From UBA1546 sp049302185 (lineage in GTDB: Bacteria > Nitrospirota > Thermodesulfovibrionia > Thermodesulfovibrionales > UBA1546), in contig JBAQLV010000004.1 of the NCBI GenBank assembly GCA_049302185.1, forward strand, positions 1-33,724: 33,724 nt of DNA, given 5' to 3'. Numbering within the stretch: position 1 is the first letter of the stretch; every line of letters begins with the position of its first letter. This document shows positions 21,952 through 29,845 of this stretch, in pieces. Below the pieces are notes generated by a model. The model was not told where the DNA came from. It saw only the letters and a program-made list of their open reading frames with translations, and did no database searches. The position numbers and the translations under genes are program-made.

Positions 21952-23067
21952 TTGAAAAAGATGAAAGGTAAGATACGCATTGCGATTGCCGGAATCGGAA
22001 ACTGTGCAAGCTCTCTGATACAGGGAATTGAATATTATAAAGGATTGGGAGACAGGCATCCTGACAAGTCGTTGGGTTTGATGCATTATACCCTCGGAGG
22101 ATACAAGCCAGCAGATATAGACATAGTTGCCGCATTTGATATTGACAGGAGAAAAGTGGGCAGACCGCTGAAAGAGGCTGTGTTTGCGGAGCCAAACTGC
22201 ACAAAGGTATTTAACAAGAAGCTCCATGATTATCCTATTACCGTTAAGATGGGGAAAATACTTGACGGCATAGCACAGCACATGAAAGATTATCCTGAGG
22301 AACGCAGATTTCTTGCTGCCAATAAAAAACCGTGTGATGTTGCAAAAGTTTTAAAGCAGAGTGGAGCAGAGTTACTCTTAAACTATCTGCCTGTAGGCTC
22401 TGAAAAGGCAACTGCCTTTTATGCAGAGGCATGTCTGAAAACCGGCGTAAGTTTAGTTAACTGCGTGCCTGTCTTTATAGCATCCAGCAAGTCGTGGGCA
22501 AAGCGCTTTGAGGAAAAAAATATCCCAATAATAGGAGATGACGTCAAGAGCCAAATAGGCGCAACGATAATACACAGGATGCTTACAAAATTATTTACTG
22601 ATAGGGGTGTAAAGATTGATAATACATATCAGTTGAATGTCGGCGGCAATACCGATTTTCTGAATATGCTGAACCATACAAGGCTGAAATCCAAGAAGAT
22701 TTCAAAGACAGAGGCTGTTCAGTCCCAGCTTGAGAATCCGCTGGATGCCGACAATATACACATTGGTCCCTCGGACTATATTCCATGGCTTAAAGACAAT
22801 AAGGTCTGTTTTTTAAGGATGGAAGGGAGGGGTTTCGGAAATATCCCTGTTAACTTTGAACTCAGGCTGTCTGTGGAGGATTCACCAAACAGCGCTGGGG
22901 TTGTTATAGATGCAATAAGATGCTGCAGGATTGCGCGTGACAGAAAGATAGGCGGTGTGCTTGTTTCTTCCTCTGCGTATTTTATGAAGCATCCCATTAA
23001 ACAGTTTTCCGATGAAAAGGCGCGTGATATGCTGGAAGAATTTATTGCTGGGAAAAGGGATAGATGA
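21952..23067 (+). CDS. ino1: Inositol-3-phosphate synthase (L-myo-inositol-1-phosphate synthase)
   Basis: The enzyme of about 370 residues makes L-myo-inositol 1-phosphate (equivalently D-myo-inositol 3-phosphate) from glucose 6-phosphate using NAD+. The N-terminal Rossmann motif is AGIGNCASSLIQG. The catalytic-domain segments DDVKSQIGATIIHR and NVGGNTDFLNM are those of bacterial and archaeal Ino1. The start is uncertain. TTG 21952 is 3 nt from GGAGG, and ATG 21961 is 12 nt from it; neither spacing is ideal. The stop overlaps the next gene by ATGA. The product is the direct substrate of the phosphatidyltransferase that follows. Confidence 0.93.
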   Translation: MKKMKGKIRIAIAGIGNCASSLIQGIEYYKGLGDRHPDKSLGLMHYTLGGYKPADIDIVAAFDIDRRKVGRPLKEAVFAEPNCTKVFNKKLHDYPITVKMGKILDGIAQHMKDYPEERRFLAANKKPCDVAKVLKQSGAELLLNYLPVGSEKATAFYAEACLKTGVSLVNCVPVFIASSKSWAKRFEEKNIPIIGDDVKSQIGATIIHRMLTKLFTDRGVKIDNTYQLNVGGNTDFLNMLNHTRLKSKKISKTEAVQSQLENPLDADNIHIGPSDYIPWLKDNKVCFLRMEGRGFGNIPVNFELRLSVEDSPNSAGVVIDAIRCCRIARDRKIGGVLVSSSAYFMKHPIKQFSDEKARDMLEEFIAGKRDR

Positions 23068-23636
23068 TTGGCGCTAAATTCGGCCATTTCCTTGACAAGC
23101 CTTTAACTCCTTTCGTAAAAAAGATTTCGTTAAATCCTAATGTGCTTACAGTGGCCGGCTTTGTTGTAACCATAACTGCGGCTTTTGTCCTTCCATGTAA
23201 CATAAAACTTGGCGGTCTGCTTATCCTTGCCGGCGGGTTATTTGATATGCTTGACGGTATTATAGCAAGAGTCAATAACAGGGCAACGCGGTTCGGCGCT
23301 TTTCTTGATTCTCTGCTTGACAGGTATGCTGATGCATTTCTCTTTCTTTCTGTTGCATGGTATCTTGCTTCAAAAGGCGAGCATACCGGAGCCTTCCTGA
23401 GCCTTGGCACATTGGTTGGCGCTCTTTTAATCAGCTATGCAAGGGCAAGGGCAGAGGGACTTGGCGAATCATGCAGCACCGGCATCATGGAAAGGCCTGA
23501 GAGGATTATCCTTCTGATTCTTGCTGCGCTGACAGGCTGGTTTGTCCCTGTGCTCTGGGTAATGTTCGTCCTTACGCATGTGACAGTTATACAAAGGGCT
23601 TATCATGTGTGGAAAGTAACTGGGAAGAAACAGTAA
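23064..23636 (+). CDS. CDP-alcohol phosphatidyltransferase, likely phosphatidylinositol-phosphate synthase
   Basis: The 190-residue integral membrane enzyme has the complete CDP-alcohol signature D-x2-DG-x2-AR-x8-G-x3-D-x3-D: Asp61, Asp64, Gly65, Ala68-Arg69, Gly78, Asp82 and Asp86. About five or six helices are visible. It is fused in reading order to ino1 by an ATGA overlap, so the acceptor is very probably inositol 1-phosphate, giving phosphatidylinositol phosphate from CDP-diacylglycerol. The specificity is inference from the neighbour. A phosphatidylglycerophosphate synthase role is the alternative. Confidence 0.88.
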   Translation: MIGAKFGHFLDKPLTPFVKKISLNPNVLTVAGFVVTITAAFVLPCNIKLGGLLILAGGLFDMLDGIIARVNNRATRFGAFLDSLLDRYADAFLFLSVAWYLASKGEHTGAFLSLGTLVGALLISYARARAEGLGESCSTGIMERPERIILLILAALTGWFVPVLWVMFVLTHVTVIQRAYHVWKVTGKKQ

Positions 23637-23682
23637 TCATTTTCATCTATCTGCTCATTGCCCGGATTCTTCGAGCATATTT

Positions 23683-24147
23683 TCATACACTGCGATTCCA
23701 CTGTCTGTAATCATCCAGAGAAAGCAAAGTTCTCTTCGCAAAAAAAATATAAAGGCACATGCCGATAAAAATTATATTTCTTATAACGGCCTTCATATCT
23801 GCCATATCAGGAATCTTTAAGATGTCTGCAAGGAGACCGAAACAGCCGCAGTCTATTTCCATACCTCTCACAATGACAGTTAGAATTGCAATTCCAAATA
23901 ATGTATTCAGGCACGCAAGCAGGAATGCGCTCGGCCTGTAAAGCAGACCTATCATCAGGAAAAGCCCGAGGACGAATTCGAGCCATGGCAGATAGAGGGT
24001 AAGGAAAGGGATTACAGTTTCGGGAAACAGTCCGAATTCTCTGAGTGTCAGCATAAACCTTACCGGATCTGAAATCTTCGCAAGCCCTGCAAAAAGGAAA
24101 ATTAGACCCAGCAGTATTCTGAATAAGAGTGAAAATGCGGCAGCCAT
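23683..24147 (-). CDS. MauE/DoxX-like four-helix membrane protein
   Basis: The protein of about 154 residues has four hydrophobic helices and the family start LLFRILLGLIFLFAGLAKISDPVRF. A 'DCGCFG' cysteine pair follows after the third helix, as in MauE-type proteins that act with thiol-disulfide partners. ATG 24147 is 8 nt from AGGAG; GTG 24150 is one codon earlier. It overlaps the stop of the small anchor gene upstream. In related organisms this type of gene often follows a membrane rhodanese. The function is unproven, but redox maturation of envelope or sulfur proteins is a reasonable guess. Confidence 0.82.
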   Translation of the reverse strand: MAAAFSLLFRILLGLIFLFAGLAKISDPVRFMLTLREFGLFPETVIPFLTLYLPWLEFVLGLFLMIGLLYRPSAFLLACLNTLFGIAILTVIVRGMEIDCGCFGLLADILKIPDMADMKAVIRNIIFIGMCLYIFFAKRTLLSLDDYRQWNRSV

Positions 24148-24347
24148 CACAAATACTCCTGCATCGTTACCACAGGCACATCAACTTTAGATATGTGAAC
24201 TGCTCTCTCAACCGAAGCATTCTTCTTGGATATTCTTTTCATAATTATCATTCCTGCAGGAGAGACAACACTGTAAATAATGGATAAAAGCAGTGAAACC
24301 ACAAGTATTAATGAGATCTCAAATAAAATTCTTCTGATTTTTTCCAT
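24147..24347 (-). CDS. Short membrane-anchor protein, probably remnant of a membrane rhodanese
   Basis: This 66-residue protein has one N-terminal helix (ISLILVVSLLLSIIYSVVSP) and then about 35 soluble residues ending VDVPVVTMQEYL. That end resembles the point where a rhodanese domain usually begins in anchored rhodaneses placed before MauE-like genes. Here the stop codon comes there and overlaps the MauE-like start. Either the catalytic domain was cleanly lost or this is a genuine short partner protein. The comparison is from memory, so confidence in the remnant idea is modest. Confidence 0.6.
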   Translation of the reverse strand: MEKIRRILFEISLILVVSLLLSIIYSVVSPAGMIIMKRISKKNASVERAVHISKVDVPVVTMQEYL

Positions 24348-24416
24348 AAAATTATCTTATTATAAAACAAAAAGGCGGCTTATGTCAGTGAACATGCAAA
24401 AAATCTGTGTTATTAT

Positions 24417-25544
24417 TTGAGCAAGGAAGACTTAAATTTTATGAGCCTGCTTAACTTATCCAAATTTACGGGGCATGCAAAGACCTTTTTTGCATGGCAG
24501 ATAGAACTCACTACGCGATGCCCGCTGAAATGCAGGATGTGCATAAGGGATGAGGCCGAAGACTGGTTTTCAAGCGATATGAACATCGAGGATTTCAGGA
24601 AGCTCACCCCCTATTTTAAGGATGTGGAGACTGTGGTGCTTGAGGGATGGGGCGAATCCTTACTACACAAAGATATCCTTGAGGCAATAAGGCTGGTGAA
24701 GGCAGAAGGGGCACAGGCGGGGTTTGTAACAAGCGGCAGGGTGTTAAACAGGGAGTATATATCGGAGATCATCAGCACAGGCGTTGATTTTATCGGCTTT
24801 TCTCTATCAGGGGCTACTCCGGTGACGCATGATTCGATAAGGATTAACTCAGACCTCAAAAGCCTTATCGGACATATGCAGACATTCAATGAGATTAAAA
24901 AAGAAAGGGGACTCAATTGCCCGAGACTACATATCGTATACCTCATGCTCAGGGACAATATCTCTGAGGTGTCTGAACTTCCCCGACTCGCTAAAGAGAT
25001 CGGCATCGACGAAGTTGTATTGATAAACCTGAACCACATAACTAATGAATGGCAGGAGGGTCAGAGGGTGTATAGGTGCAACAATGAACCCTTAAATCCT
25101 TCATACCAGCAACTCCTTAAAGAAGCTGAGGCCAAGGCTAAAGAATTGAAGATAAACATCAGGCGGCCTTCTTTATCACCTATTGATGTCCCTTTATGTG
25201 CAGAAAACCCTTTGAGGAATCTATATATCTCTGTGGACGGAGAGGTGTCACCCTGTGTCTATCTGTATCCGCCGGTATCCTCGCCCTTTAAAAGGATATT
25301 CTGCGGTAATGATTTCTATTTAGAAAGGGTCAGTTTTGGGAATGCCTTCAGAGAGCCGTTCCATGCGATATGGAATAGCAGAAGGTATACTGAATTCAGG
25401 GAATATTTTATGCTCAGAAAAAAGAAGGTTGATGATATGCGTCTATCCCTCTATGACATGGAAAGGCTCAGAAGATTCGAGATAACACCCTTGCCCGAGC
25501 CTCCTGCTCAATGCAGGACATGCCACAAGATGCTCGGGGTGTAG
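24417..25544 (+). CDS. Radical SAM protein with SPASM-like C-terminus
   Basis: The 375-residue protein has the radical SAM cluster motif CPLKCRMC (Cys35, 39, 42 from the first start) after ELTTR. A GWGESLLH segment, in the usual GGEP position, follows. The C-terminal part has CAENPLRNLYISVDGEVSPC and a final CRTCHKM, consistent with auxiliary Fe-S cluster binding as in SPASM enzymes. The frame opens at TTG 24417 without a ribosome site; ATG 24441 with AGGA 13 nt upstream is the alternative. No peptide substrate gene or partner enzyme is adjacent. It converges with the next gene with a single base between stops. Confidence 0.88.
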   Translation: MSKEDLNFMSLLNLSKFTGHAKTFFAWQIELTTRCPLKCRMCIRDEAEDWFSSDMNIEDFRKLTPYFKDVETVVLEGWGESLLHKDILEAIRLVKAEGAQAGFVTSGRVLNREYISEIISTGVDFIGFSLSGATPVTHDSIRINSDLKSLIGHMQTFNEIKKERGLNCPRLHIVYLMLRDNISEVSELPRLAKEIGIDEVVLINLNHITNEWQEGQRVYRCNNEPLNPSYQQLLKEAEAKAKELKINIRRPSLSPIDVPLCAENPLRNLYISVDGEVSPCVYLYPPVSSPFKRIFCGNDFYLERVSFGNAFREPFHAIWNSRRYTEFREYFMLRKKKVDDMRLSLYDMERLRRFEITPLPEPPAQCRTCHKMLGV

Positions 25545-25545
25545 G

Positions 25546-26349
25546 TTATCCCCTGTAATGCAGTTCACACTTCAGAGGTATATCTCCCGCGATCTTTTTT
25601 GCTTTATCTTCTATCTTTTTATGCTCCTTCGGACTATGTATGACTCCACGAAGAATGAGATTTTCTCCTTCAGGGTAAACATCAAGAGTTGGAATAAATA
25701 AACCGTGGTCTATAAGAATCTCCGCCTTTATTTTTGCTGCTATTGCCCTTATCTGAAGAAGTTTTCTTGCCGCTTCTGTATTGAATTTTTCTTTCTCTAA
25801 AAGCGTATCTTTAACAATATTTACTATTTCATTCAGTGTCTTGACACTTGTATCAAAAACCATATCGTATTCTACATGGTCATCCCAGTGTTTGCCGTAT
25901 ATAAGATGTATAAAACATGACCTTTCATTATCCGTCTTTTCAATAAGCCAGTGTGCAGTGTCTTTATCCATAGATTCTCTTTTCATGATTCTTTCAACTT
26001 TCTGTTCAATAGGCGCTGTAATGCGGACTCTGAGCGCATAAGGAATATCTTTCAGCAGAAAGTTTCCACCTCTACCCATGATTACTACCTTATTTTTGAG
26101 CGCATAATTCAGGATATGGCTTTGAAGCAGGGCAGTGAAGCCTCTAAATGACCAATCATATTTTTCCCAGATGGTGGGACAGTGTTCGTCGAGTTCTTTC
26201 CCGTATTCTTTCCATTCCTTGCCGGCAGAGCCTATGTCAGCAACCAGCCGTTCTTTGTTGATATATTCATAATCCAAAATCTTAGCGACTGCCTGACCTA
26301 TTTCCCTGCCGCCGCTTCCAAACTCTCTTGATATGGTTAAAATTGCCAT
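25546..26349 (-). CDS. Cytidylate kinase-like protein with C-terminal BON-type domain
   Basis: The 267-residue protein starts MAILTISREFGSGGREIGQAVA, with a GSGG-type nucleotide-binding loop typical of the cytidylate-kinase-like family. It continues with VVIMGRGGNFLL, LRVRITAP and ERIMKRES. From about residue 195 the sequence changes to AAKIKAEILIDHG...PEGENLILRGVIHSPKEHKKIEDKAKKI, which looks like a BON or transport-associated fold. The fusion suggests a regulatory or envelope-stress role rather than plain CMP phosphorylation, but no substrate can be named. It lies 27 nt after terC on the same strand. Confidence 0.82.
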   Translation of the reverse strand: MAILTISREFGSGGREIGQAVAKILDYEYINKERLVADIGSAGKEWKEYGKELDEHCPTIWEKYDWSFRGFTALLQSHILNYALKNKVVIMGRGGNFLLKDIPYALRVRITAPIEQKVERIMKRESMDKDTAHWLIEKTDNERSCFIHLIYGKHWDDHVEYDMVFDTSVKTLNEIVNIVKDTLLEKEKFNTEAARKLLQIRAIAAKIKAEILIDHGLFIPTLDVYPEGENLILRGVIHSPKEHKKIEDKAKKIAGDIPLKCELHYRG

Positions 26350-26376
26350 AGTTCCTCCGTAATTATATTGTTGGTT

Positions 26377-27108
26377 CTAATCTGTTTCATGAACATGCTC
26401 CTCTTTCTCTGCTCTTGATATCTGCCACTTCATCCAGAGTTTTCCAACAACAATAACACCAACTGCACCTATAACCTCCACTGAATATATAAACAATTTG
26501 CCGGGGTTAAGGATATTCACAGTAAACGGATCTGTAATTATCATTTCTCCGCCGACTTTTCCTAATATTGCGGCTCCTATGTAGATGATAATTGGATATT
26601 TGTCCATCAGTATTGACAATAAATTGCTCGTAAAGACAACGAGAGGGACGCTCAGTCCAAGTCCGAAAATGAGGAGAAATAGATTACCATGAGAAGCGCC
26701 CCCAACTGCAAGCATATTGTCAATTGACATGGTAATGTCTGCAATGACTATTATTTTCACAGCCTGCGCTATTGTTGTTGTTGCCTTTCTTTCTATGCTG
26801 TCTTCCGGCACTCCTTCCATAAAGAGTTTTACAGCTATCCATAATATTAATATGCCTCCAATAAGTTTTATAAAACTTATTGTGAGAAGCTGTGCAACAA
26901 AAAAAGTAGCCATAACCCTGAGTAAAACAGCAGCGCCTGCTCCAAATATAATTCCTTTTTTCCTTTGTTCATGCGGAAGCGACCTTACTGCCATGGCAAT
27001 GACAACGGCATTGTCTCCTGCAAGGATAAGGTCAATTATTACAATGCTGAAAAGGGCAGAAAAAAACTGCCAGTCAAAACTAATAGTGCCGAATATACCC
27101 AAATCCAA
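26377..27108 (-). CDS. TerC-family integral membrane protein
   Basis: The 243-residue protein has seven or so helices with the TerC metal-site motifs: DLILAGDNAVVIAMA near the N-terminus and ADITMSIDNMLAVGGA in the middle. TerC/YjbE-type proteins export manganese or help metallate secreted proteins. The start is TTG 27108 with GGAG 6 nt upstream; no ATG fits before the conserved helix. No yybP-ykoY riboswitch was recognised in the short upstream gap, which instead contains the terminator of the previous operon. Confidence 0.9.
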   Translation of the reverse strand: MDLGIFGTISFDWQFFSALFSIVIIDLILAGDNAVVIAMAVRSLPHEQRKKGIIFGAGAAVLLRVMATFFVAQLLTISFIKLIGGILILWIAVKLFMEGVPEDSIERKATTTIAQAVKIIVIADITMSIDNMLAVGGASHGNLFLLIFGLGLSVPLVVFTSNLLSILMDKYPIIIYIGAAILGKVGGEMIITDPFTVNILNPGKLFIYSVEVIGAVGVIVVGKLWMKWQISRAEKEEHVHETD

Positions 27109-27142
27109 ATTAATCTCCGTATCTTTTGTGTAATATAGTCAC

Positions 27143-27182
27143 AAAAAGCCCCACAACCTCTCTCATGAGGGGGTTGTGGGGC
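27143..27182 (-). terminator. Rho-independent terminator of the YeiH-rhodanese operon
   Basis: On the minus strand an 11-bp stem GCCCCACAACC/GGTTGTGGGGC, extended by CCTC/GAGG pairs, is followed by T5-G-T. On the + strand no T-run follows, so it acts in the minus direction. Confidence 0.9.
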
Positions 27183-27216
27183 CTGAAAATATTTCTACCT
27201 TATAAGAAAAGTAGGT

Positions 27217-27744
27217 TTATTTTTTCCATGTCCCCACTTCCTTACCCGTTGCTGTATCATAGCCTTTCCTTATCCACTCAGGAATGCCGTCGCGATACCA
27301 ATATACGTTTTTATATCCTGCATCCAGAAGCAGCGCTGCTACAGCCGGAGACCTCCAGCACTTAATCCCGTTACAGTAGTTGACGATGATATCGTCCTTC
27401 TTGACTCCTGCTGTCTCAGCCTCCTTTGGTCCATTCTTGAGCAGTTCATCCACACCAACTCTCTTAGCAGTTGGAATATGCTCCGCATCGTATTCCTTTG
27501 CTGGACGGTTATCCAGGATTACAACAGCCTTCCCCTCATCCAGCCACTTCTTCAGCTCGCCAGACGTGATCTTCTTCACTCCTGCCATTTCCGCAGGCAT
27601 CTCTTTCTTTGCACCGGCGAGGTTTTTCATTTCATCTGCCTTCTTCATGACTGCATCTGAGTACTTATGCGCGGCAAATGCCACTCCGGTCATCACGAAG
27701 AGCACTGCCAGTGCCGTTACAAAACCTTTTTTCATTGCCTTCAT
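27217..27744 (-). CDS. Exported single-domain rhodanese
   Basis: The 175-residue protein has a signal peptide (about residues 1-24, KKGFVTALAVLFVMTGVAFA) and a rhodanese domain from about residue 57. The active-site loop is NYCNGIKCWRS with two cysteines (Cys124, Cys129), of which Cys124 is in the usual place. The domain ends with GYKNVYWYRDGIPEW. It would move sulfane sulfur or bind a thiolated partner in the periplasm. GGAGG lies 8 nt before ATG 27744. It follows the YeiH-type gene after 64 nt and ends before a strong terminator, so the pair is an operon. Confidence 0.92.
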   Translation of the reverse strand: MKAMKKGFVTALAVLFVMTGVAFAAHKYSDAVMKKADEMKNLAGAKKEMPAEMAGVKKITSGELKKWLDEGKAVVILDNRPAKEYDAEHIPTAKRVGVDELLKNGPKEAETAGVKKDDIIVNYCNGIKCWRSPAVAALLLDAGYKNVYWYRDGIPEWIRKGYDTATGKEVGTWKK

Positions 27745-27808
27745 TCTCGGTCACCTCCTTTCATTTTTAAATTACATACCGCTTTACGGTCCACGAACTA
27801 ATATAGTC

Positions 27809-29359
27809 CTATCTGATATCCGGCACCGGGAAGATAATCCCGCCGAAGAGCAGATATGCCAGTATCAGCGTCCAGACAACATTTACGGCCTGTGCAACTA
27901 TGAATGCGGCTGCGGGTCTGCCACCCTCCATTTTTGCCATATCAAGAAAACGTGTCTCAAGTCCGATAGACATAAAGGCGAGGGCAAACCACCATGTTCT
28001 CAGTTCACCCAATAGACTTTTTGTAGCACTCACGGTATCAATATGAAGTAAGAACGAAAAAACCGCTGATGCAACAAGAAAGCCGAGGACGAACTTCGGG
28101 AATCTCTCCCAGATAACTCTGGCGCTTGGTTTTTCAGCTCCTGCCTCACCGGCTTTACATGCCTTCAAAGTCCATGCAATGGAAAGGATAAATGCTGCCA
28201 CGCCAATCAGGACATTCTGTGAGAACTTAACGATAACTCCTGTCTTCATTGCTGCCTCGCCTACAAGTGAGCCGGCTGCCACAACAGAGCCGCTTGTGTC
28301 GAGGGTACCGCCAAGCCATGCTCCTCCAACGATTTCGGGCATTCCGAATGCCTTAATTATCCATGGCATAATGACCATCATCGGAACAGCCACGATCAAT
28401 ACAAGGGATGCCACATAGGAGAGTTTCTTTTTATCGCCCTGAATTGCTCCGCAGGTTGCAATGGCTGCAGAGACCCCGCAGATAGAAACAGCCGAAGAGA
28501 GCATAGCTGCAAAATCGTCATCTACCTTGAGCACCTTCGTTGCAAACCAGAAGCAGAAATACCATATGACAGCCACAACCAGAATCCCCTGAATTATTCC
28601 GAGGGCTCCACCCTGCATGATCTCAAAGAAAAGGATGCCTGCCCCCAGGAGTACAAGACCTGATTTGATGTAGTATTCGGTCCTTACGGCAGGCATCAGC
28701 CACTCAGGGACCCCAACAGTGTTGCTTATGAGAAGACCAACGATGAGACAGAAGACAACATATTCAAACCCATAGTCAGTAGGTAAGGCATTGCCGGCAA
28801 TAAATCGAGAGAGCCAGGCGAGGATGAATACTATAGGAAACCCTATAATGAACTTCCCGAGAGGAACCCCGCCAAAGAGTTTCAAACCAATAGTGGCTAT
28901 GATGAGGTATACAACTCCAATTTTAACGGCTCTGGTAATATTATCCGCGGTAAAAACCTTATTGGGAACAGCCTTGGTATGTCCACCTATCTCTTGAGCT
29001 ACCTGTGCCGGAAGCCCTCCAATTCTTTGAACCTTTTCTGCTGCTGATGCGATCTCTTTTCTGTCTTTCTTAGCAAGGGCTTCTTTAAGGGCTTGGAGAC
29101 GGTTTACTGTTCCAGGCTCACCTTTTGCCTCTGCGTCTTTTATGAGCGGGTCTATTGCCTTATTCCAACTATCTATACGACTCTCTATCTGGCCATCCGT
29201 AGCCCATTTAAAACTCGGATTGACCTTTGTTAGGTCTATCAGCTTCCCTTGGTGGGCAACAATAACCAGCGCTATAAGAATAAATCCTATCCACACTGCC
29301 AACCAGTCTTCATTCTTCCATAGATTCGACCAGTCAATGCCTTTCTTTTTTTCTTCCAT
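27809..29359 (-). CDS. YeiH-family putative sulfate/sulfur-anion exporter with extra soluble insert
   Basis: The 516-residue membrane protein carries the YeiH/UPF0324 core from about residue 140 on. It contains FVLAWLSRFIAGN-like and GLLISNTVGVPEW segments, SGLVLLGAGILFFEI, SICGVSAAIATCGAI, GGTLDTSGSVVAAG and LAFMSIGLETRF. The usual protein is about 340-350 residues. Here a first helix (19-36) is followed by about 100 extra hydrophilic, helical residues before the second helix. ATG 29359 is chosen over 29380 because GGAGG lies 8 nt upstream. YeiH is annotated as a putative sulfate exporter; direction and ion are not proven. The downstream exported rhodanese points to sulfur chemistry. Confidence 0.85.
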   Translation of the reverse strand: MEEKKKGIDWSNLWKNEDWLAVWIGFILIALVIVAHQGKLIDLTKVNPSFKWATDGQIESRIDSWNKAIDPLIKDAEAKGEPGTVNRLQALKEALAKKDRKEIASAAEKVQRIGGLPAQVAQEIGGHTKAVPNKVFTADNITRAVKIGVVYLIIATIGLKLFGGVPLGKFIIGFPIVFILAWLSRFIAGNALPTDYGFEYVVFCLIVGLLISNTVGVPEWLMPAVRTEYYIKSGLVLLGAGILFFEIMQGGALGIIQGILVVAVIWYFCFWFATKVLKVDDDFAAMLSSAVSICGVSAAIATCGAIQGDKKKLSYVASLVLIVAVPMMVIMPWIIKAFGMPEIVGGAWLGGTLDTSGSVVAAGSLVGEAAMKTGVIVKFSQNVLIGVAAFILSIAWTLKACKAGEAGAEKPSARVIWERFPKFVLGFLVASAVFSFLLHIDTVSATKSLLGELRTWWFALAFMSIGLETRFLDMAKMEGGRPAAAFIVAQAVNVVWTLILAYLLFGGIIFPVPDIR

Positions 29360-29425
29360 CAGTTTTACCTCCCTTATCATTAGGGTTTTAAAATGTTGGC
29401 AATACCGATCCAGTTCTTCTGCTGA

Positions 29426-29445
29426 GGTATTATTTTAATAATACC
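29426..29445. promoter_or_regulatory. Perfect 20-bp palindrome, operator-like
   Basis: GGTATTATT-TT-AATAATACC is a perfect dyad with 9-bp arms, 67 bp before the YeiH start. Its size and symmetry fit a dimeric repressor site. In RNA it would be only a weak hairpin. Confidence 0.5.
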
Positions 29446-29626
29446 CAGTCTGAAAAATAAGAGTGATAAACAACGGTATGCTTCTCTGCCCGACCACCCC
29501 CTTCCGGCATATAATTGATGTACGTCTAATAATATTCTCTCCTTGTTAAAATTAGCAAGTGATTTTTATATACTCTGAAAATACAGTCCAATCATTCTTC
29601 TGGCACTTTTTTGAGGGCAAGAACTT

Positions 29627-29647
29627 ACTTTAAGTTTAACTTTAAGT
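29627..29647. promoter_or_regulatory. Direct repeat ACTTTAAGT with 12-bp period
   Basis: Two copies of ACTTTAAGT (29627-29635 and 29639-29647) are spaced about one helical turn apart, a layout often used by regulators binding side by side. The target operon would be YeiH-rhodanese. Confidence 0.35.
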
Positions 29648-29845
29648 AATGCAGGAATGGAGATAGTGTAATGACGATATTGCGGACTAAGACCTGAATA
29701 AATGCAGGAATGAGCAGATAGCCTTACTCTATGAAATACTGCCGCTTTTTAGCCATAACCTCAGAGATTGGTTTAATATTTTTGCCCGGGATAAAACACT
29801 TAAAGAAAGGCTTTAAATCATGAACGGACTATAGGAATACGCATA

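Larger units (their letters stand above)
29381..29845. other. 465-bp intergenic control region upstream of the YeiH operon
   Basis: No gene is seen. It holds a perfect palindrome (29426-29445), a doubled ACTTTAAGT site (29627-29647) and AT-rich stretches. On the minus strand TTGGAC and TATAAA near 29550-29590 are a weak promoter candidate. It also lies 3' of mutS, but no clear mutS terminator was found. Confidence 0.5.

Noticed and set aside
26350..27216. yybP-ykoY manganese riboswitch for terC
   Set aside because: The upstream gap is short and is filled by the rhodanese operon terminator; no conserved loop sequences were found.
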